From NCBI GenBank assembly GCA_947584955.1, contig CANPWS010000035.1, forward strand, positions 1 through 9,792: a DNA stretch of 9,792 nt, in the 5' to 3' direction. The position numbers were made by a program, and so were the translations under genes. The stretch comes from an uncultured Bacilli bacterium (GTDB taxonomy: Bacteria; Bacillota_I; Bacilli_A; RF39; UBA660). Positions 7,639 through 9,792 of the stretch are shown here, one piece after another. The notes under the pieces are model-generated. The model ran no database searches and was not told the origin of the DNA. It was given only the letters and a program-made list of their open reading frames with translations. Position 1 is the stretch's first letter, and each line of letters begins with the position of its first letter.

Positions 7639-7667
7639 AGAATACCACAAACTAAATAAAAATACAA
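7639..7667 (-). promoter_or_regulatory. Promoter of the 6001-7587 surface-protein gene
   Basis: On the minus strand TTGTAT (7667-7662), a 17-nt spacer and TATTCT (7644-7639) with a TGG extension form a good sigma-A type promoter. The leader is about 45 nt, longer than those of parC and the leftmost gene. No riboswitch-sized structure fits in it. Confidence 0.65.
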
Positions 7668-7687
7668 TAATTATAAATATAAAATTT

Positions 7688-7716
7688 AAAAAAAGATGGA
7701 CTTTTTTAAACCCATC
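7688..7716 (-). terminator. Intrinsic terminator of the 7743-9792 surface-protein gene
   Basis: On the minus strand GATGGG (7716-7711) pairs with TCCATC (7700-7695), one G-T pair, around a 10-nt loop, followed by seven T residues (7694-7688). It lies about 27 nt after the stop codon, so the two surface-protein genes are separately transcribed. Confidence 0.8.
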
Positions 7717-7742
7717 AAATTTTTATAAATTATTTTTTTAAA

Positions 7743-9792
7743 CTAGGCATTACTTCTTCTTTTGAAATAATAGTATACTCCAAATCCTAATGCGCTCAAA
7801 GCGATTATTGAAATTATGTATATCATAGCTGAACCAGTTTGTGGTGTATAAACAATACATACACTAACATTTTCTCCTGGCATAACAACCGTTACTACTT
7901 CACCATCTAATCTTGGTGCTGTTGTAAATGCACTAGAATATCTTCCTAATCTTGGATTACTTGTTTTTCCTATTGTTTTAGGTACTACATATGAACCTCT
8001 TGATTGATATTTTAAATTGTAAGTATCTGCCTGCTTTAAACTAGTTGTACAATTTTCATCTTCACCATAATTAACTGTAATTGAAAATGTTGGCTTTTGG
8101 TAATAACAATTAATTTTAGCATTATCTCCATTAATTGTTACTTTTTGAACTGCAGTTGTAGTCCTAGTATATGGTGTTATTTGAGGACAAGTATAACTAA
8201 ATTCCTCTCCATCTTTTATATCTCTTCCAACAGTTTGACGATTTTTAATTTCATTACCATCTTCATCAAAGTAAAATGCTTGTACATAGTAATCTTTTTC
8301 TTCATCTTTAGTATAATAACATTTTAACGATACATTGCTTCCATTAATCGTACCATTAAATGTTGTTGGAAATCTTGATTTATCACTTTCATATAAAGTA
8401 TAACCTTCAATATTCTTTTTTGAACAATCATAATTATATGAAGTACCATTATTAACATCATTTAAAAGAGTCTCTTCATTAACACCTGGTATTTGTTTAT
8501 TTTCATCTTTATCCCAATACTGAACTGTTACATCATACTTTTCTGAAACTACTTGATCTTTATCATAATAGCATTTTAAAGTAAGGTTACTAGTTACATT
8601 ACCACTAAATGTTGTAGGATAACTTGATTGATTTCCTGTATATAAAGTATAACCTGAAATTGTTTTTGTTGCACAATTATAACTATATGATGTTCCTGCT
8701 TCTACATTACTTTTTAATGTATAATCTTGAACAGATGGAATTTTTGATCCTGTTGATCTATCAATATATTGAACAACAACATTATATTTTGGTGTTTCTA
8801 CTTGATCTTTATTATACAAACACTCTACTACAATACTAGAACTTTCAAAATTTCCTGTTATTGTACCAGAAGTACTACTATCAACAGTATAACCTGATAT
8901 TGATTTACATGTTACACTATATGGATCACCTGTATGATAATCTTTAGGATCTGTATATCTAGTAGCAATACTTCCTCTAGTAGATTTATCTAAATAATCT
9001 ACACGTAATTTATATGTTTGCTCTTCAGGTTCTTCTTCTTCATAATAACAAGTTACGGTCTTACTTGTTGATGATCCAAAAGTTCCATTTACATAAGTGC
9101 TATCAGCAGCATGTTTATAACCTGATATTTCATCGCATGTATAATAATATGCATTATTATCATAAGTTTGAGTATAATTAGGCTGTAAAGTTCTTTCGCT
9201 AGTTTTTTCTTTAAATTCTACAGTTAAAGTATATTTAGTTGGCTCTTCTTCTTCCTCAGCACAATCATATTCAATTCTAAATATTGATGGAGACCAAACA
9301 GTATAAACTTTTTGTCCATCTGTTGTCTGATAACCTGCACTTACATCTGGAATAACTTCTTTTCTATCATATTGTCTTTTTATTGCGCCCGTAAGTGTTT
9401 GAGCACCTGGTATAGCATTATCCATAAGACTTAAGCTTCCCCAAGATGGATAGATTGAAGCTCCTGCGGCATAAAATTGATCTGCAGTTATCTTAGATAA
9501 ATCAGTGGCAGTTCCTTGTTCTTCACCACTTTCATTAAACCAAGTTACAGCTCTTGCATATGAATAGTGAGTTTGACCTGATACATTATAATCTTGTACC
9601 ACTTCTCTATTACCTAAGTAATTAACAAAAATATCATAAAAAACTTCATATTGTGTTTTTGTATTAGTATCTCTCCATTCACCCTGAATAGATTCAGGAT
9701 CAGCACCTTGTAAAATTCCTAAACTAAATGCTTTAATAGTATTACGCACTATTGGATACTGTTGTGAAGTAAAAAATGGATAATAAGTAGCA
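7743..9792 (-). CDS. Large wall-anchored surface protein with five MucBP-like repeats and a TPQTG sorting signal (5' end missing)
   Basis: 682 residues are visible. The frame stays open to the window edge: a GTG at 9749 has no ribosome binding site and 14 more sense codons precede it, so it is internal. Alignment with the 6001-7587 paralogue suggests only about 35-40 residues are lost, chiefly the signal peptide. Numbered from the first full codon: the N-terminal module (1-180) has FYDI at 51-54 and WSPS at 166-169, and is followed by a Glu-rich linker. Five MucBP-like repeats lie at about 187-259, 260-335, 336-418, 419-500 and 501-568, each with one cysteine near the middle and one in a terminal CYY or CLY. 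A membrane-proximal module (569-648) follows. Then come TPQTG (649-653), a hydrophobic helix (about 655-676) and KRR near the end. This is the architecture of a sortase-anchored fibrous adhesin. The ligand and the sortase are not in the window. The stop is TAG at 7743-7745. Confidence 0.88.
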   Translation of the reverse strand, partial: ATYYPFFTSQQYPIVRNTIKAFSLGILQGADPESIQGEWRDTNTKTQYEVFYDIFVNYLGNREVVQDYNVSGQTHYSYARAVTWFNESGEEQGTATDLSKITADQFYAAGASIYPSWGSLSLMDNAIPGAQTLTGAIKRQYDRKEVIPDVSAGYQTTDGQKVYTVWSPSIFRIEYDCAEEEEEPTKYTLTVEFKEKTSERTLQPNYTQTYDNNAYYYTCDEISGYKHAADSTYVNGTFGSSTSKTVTCYYEEEEPEEQTYKLRVDYLDKSTRGSIATRYTDPKDYHTGDPYSVTCKSISGYTVDSSTSGTITGNFESSSIVVECLYNKDQVETPKYNVVVQYIDRSTGSKIPSVQDYTLKSNVEAGTSYSYNCATKTISGYTLYTGNQSSYPTTFSGNVTSNLTLKCYYDKDQVVSEKYDVTVQYWDKDENKQIPGVNEETLLNDVNNGTSYNYDCSKKNIEGYTLYESDKSRFPTTFNGTINGSNVSLKCYYTKDEEKDYYVQAFYFDEDGNEIKNRQTVGRDIKDGEEFSYTCPQITPYTRTTTAVQKVTINGDNAKINCYYQKPTFSITVNYGEDENCTTSLKQADTYNLKYQSRGSYVVPKTIGKTSNPRLGRYSSAFTTAPRLDGEVVTVVMPGENVSVCIVYTPQTGSAMIYIISIIALSALGFGVYYYFKRRSNA
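8048..8075 (-). repeat. Copy 2 of a perfect 28-nt direct repeat shared by the two surface-protein genes
   Basis: Identical to 6321-6348 and in the same orientation and reading phase. It codes for the same VNYGEDENC start of the membrane-proximal module. Confidence 0.85.
8088..9233 (-). repeat. Five tandem MucBP-like protein repeats in the 7743-9792 gene
   Basis: Five units of 68-83 residues. Each begins with a Y-x-hydrophobic strand and a Y-x-D/E segment, and has SY/F-x-x-C followed by an ISGY-like motif. Each ends with C-Y-Y or C-L-Y and an acidic linker (KDQV, KDEE, EEEEP). Cysteine spacing is 29, 29, 34, 35 and 27. Units 3 and 4 are most alike (shared GTSY, GYTLY, PTTF and LKCYY), which suggests the most recent duplication. 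The DNA has diverged, so the array is not a slippage-prone exact repeat. Confidence 0.8.

Noticed and set aside
8097..8839. Plus-strand open frames opposite the MucBP-like repeats
   Set aside because: They are antisense shadows of an intact repeat-bearing gene, rich in Phe/Tyr/Leu, with no ribosome binding site support.
9747..9749. GTG as the start of the large surface protein
   Set aside because: There is no ribosome binding site and the frame is open upstream to the window edge with sequence that aligns to the paralogue, so the gene is 5'-truncated.
1..9792. CRISPR array, transposase, toxin-antitoxin or other defence locus
   Set aside because: No regularly spaced short repeats, no transposase or nuclease motifs and no small paired genes were seen on either strand.
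1..9792. Alternative genetic code with UGA as Trp
   Set aside because: All five stops are TAA or TAG, but tryptophans at conserved places (ParC SQDWK, the surface-protein helix) use TGG and the frames are complete under the standard bacterial code. There is no positive evidence for recoding.

Overview
The window comes from a very AT-rich, low-GC Gram-positive chromosome (Bacillota, most likely an uncultured Bacilli or Erysipelotrichia-like gut lineage). The evidence is a Bacilli-type tRNA-Glu, a Bacillota-type ParC, a peptidoglycan ligase (MurF), good AGGAGG/GGTGAT-type ribosome binding sites, TGn-extended -10 promoters and sortase-type cell-wall anchor signals. Tryptophan is encoded by TGG and all visible stops are TAA or TAG. 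The reading frames are intact under the standard bacterial code, so nothing points to a UGA-Trp mollicute.

Layout from left to right. Positions 1-75 hold a plus-strand tRNA-Glu(UUC) whose first two bases lie outside the window, followed by an intrinsic terminator. All five protein genes lie on the minus strand, so they read right to left and converge on the tRNA. From the right they are: (1) a 5'-truncated gene (7743-9792) for a large repeat-bearing surface protein; (2) a complete smaller paralogue of it (6001-7587); (3) parC (3340-5859), followed 14 nt later by (4) murF (1967-3325), probably one operon; (5) an endolysin-like M23 peptidase (1089-1892) with no signal peptide; and (6, the sixth gene including the partial one) a two-pass membrane protein of unknown function (307-939). 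Together with the partial gene there are six minus-strand CDSs. Both surface-protein genes, the M23 gene and the leftmost gene end in terminators or terminator-like hairpins. Good promoters are visible before the smaller surface protein, parC and the leftmost gene.

The ordinary part is parC-murF: chromosome decatenation and the last cytoplasmic step of the cell-wall precursor. The accessory part is the tandem pair of surface proteins. They share an N-terminal module, a variable number of MucBP-like repeats (2 versus 5), a conserved membrane-proximal module and an unusual TPQTG sorting signal. Each repeat carries a cysteine pair, which suggests an oxidatively folded, wall-anchored adhesin family. 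The window contains no CRISPR array, transposase or recognisable defence system. The best candidate for something under-described is this cysteine-paired surface-protein family and whatever sortase and thiol oxidase act on it. The signal-less endolysin is a second point of interest.
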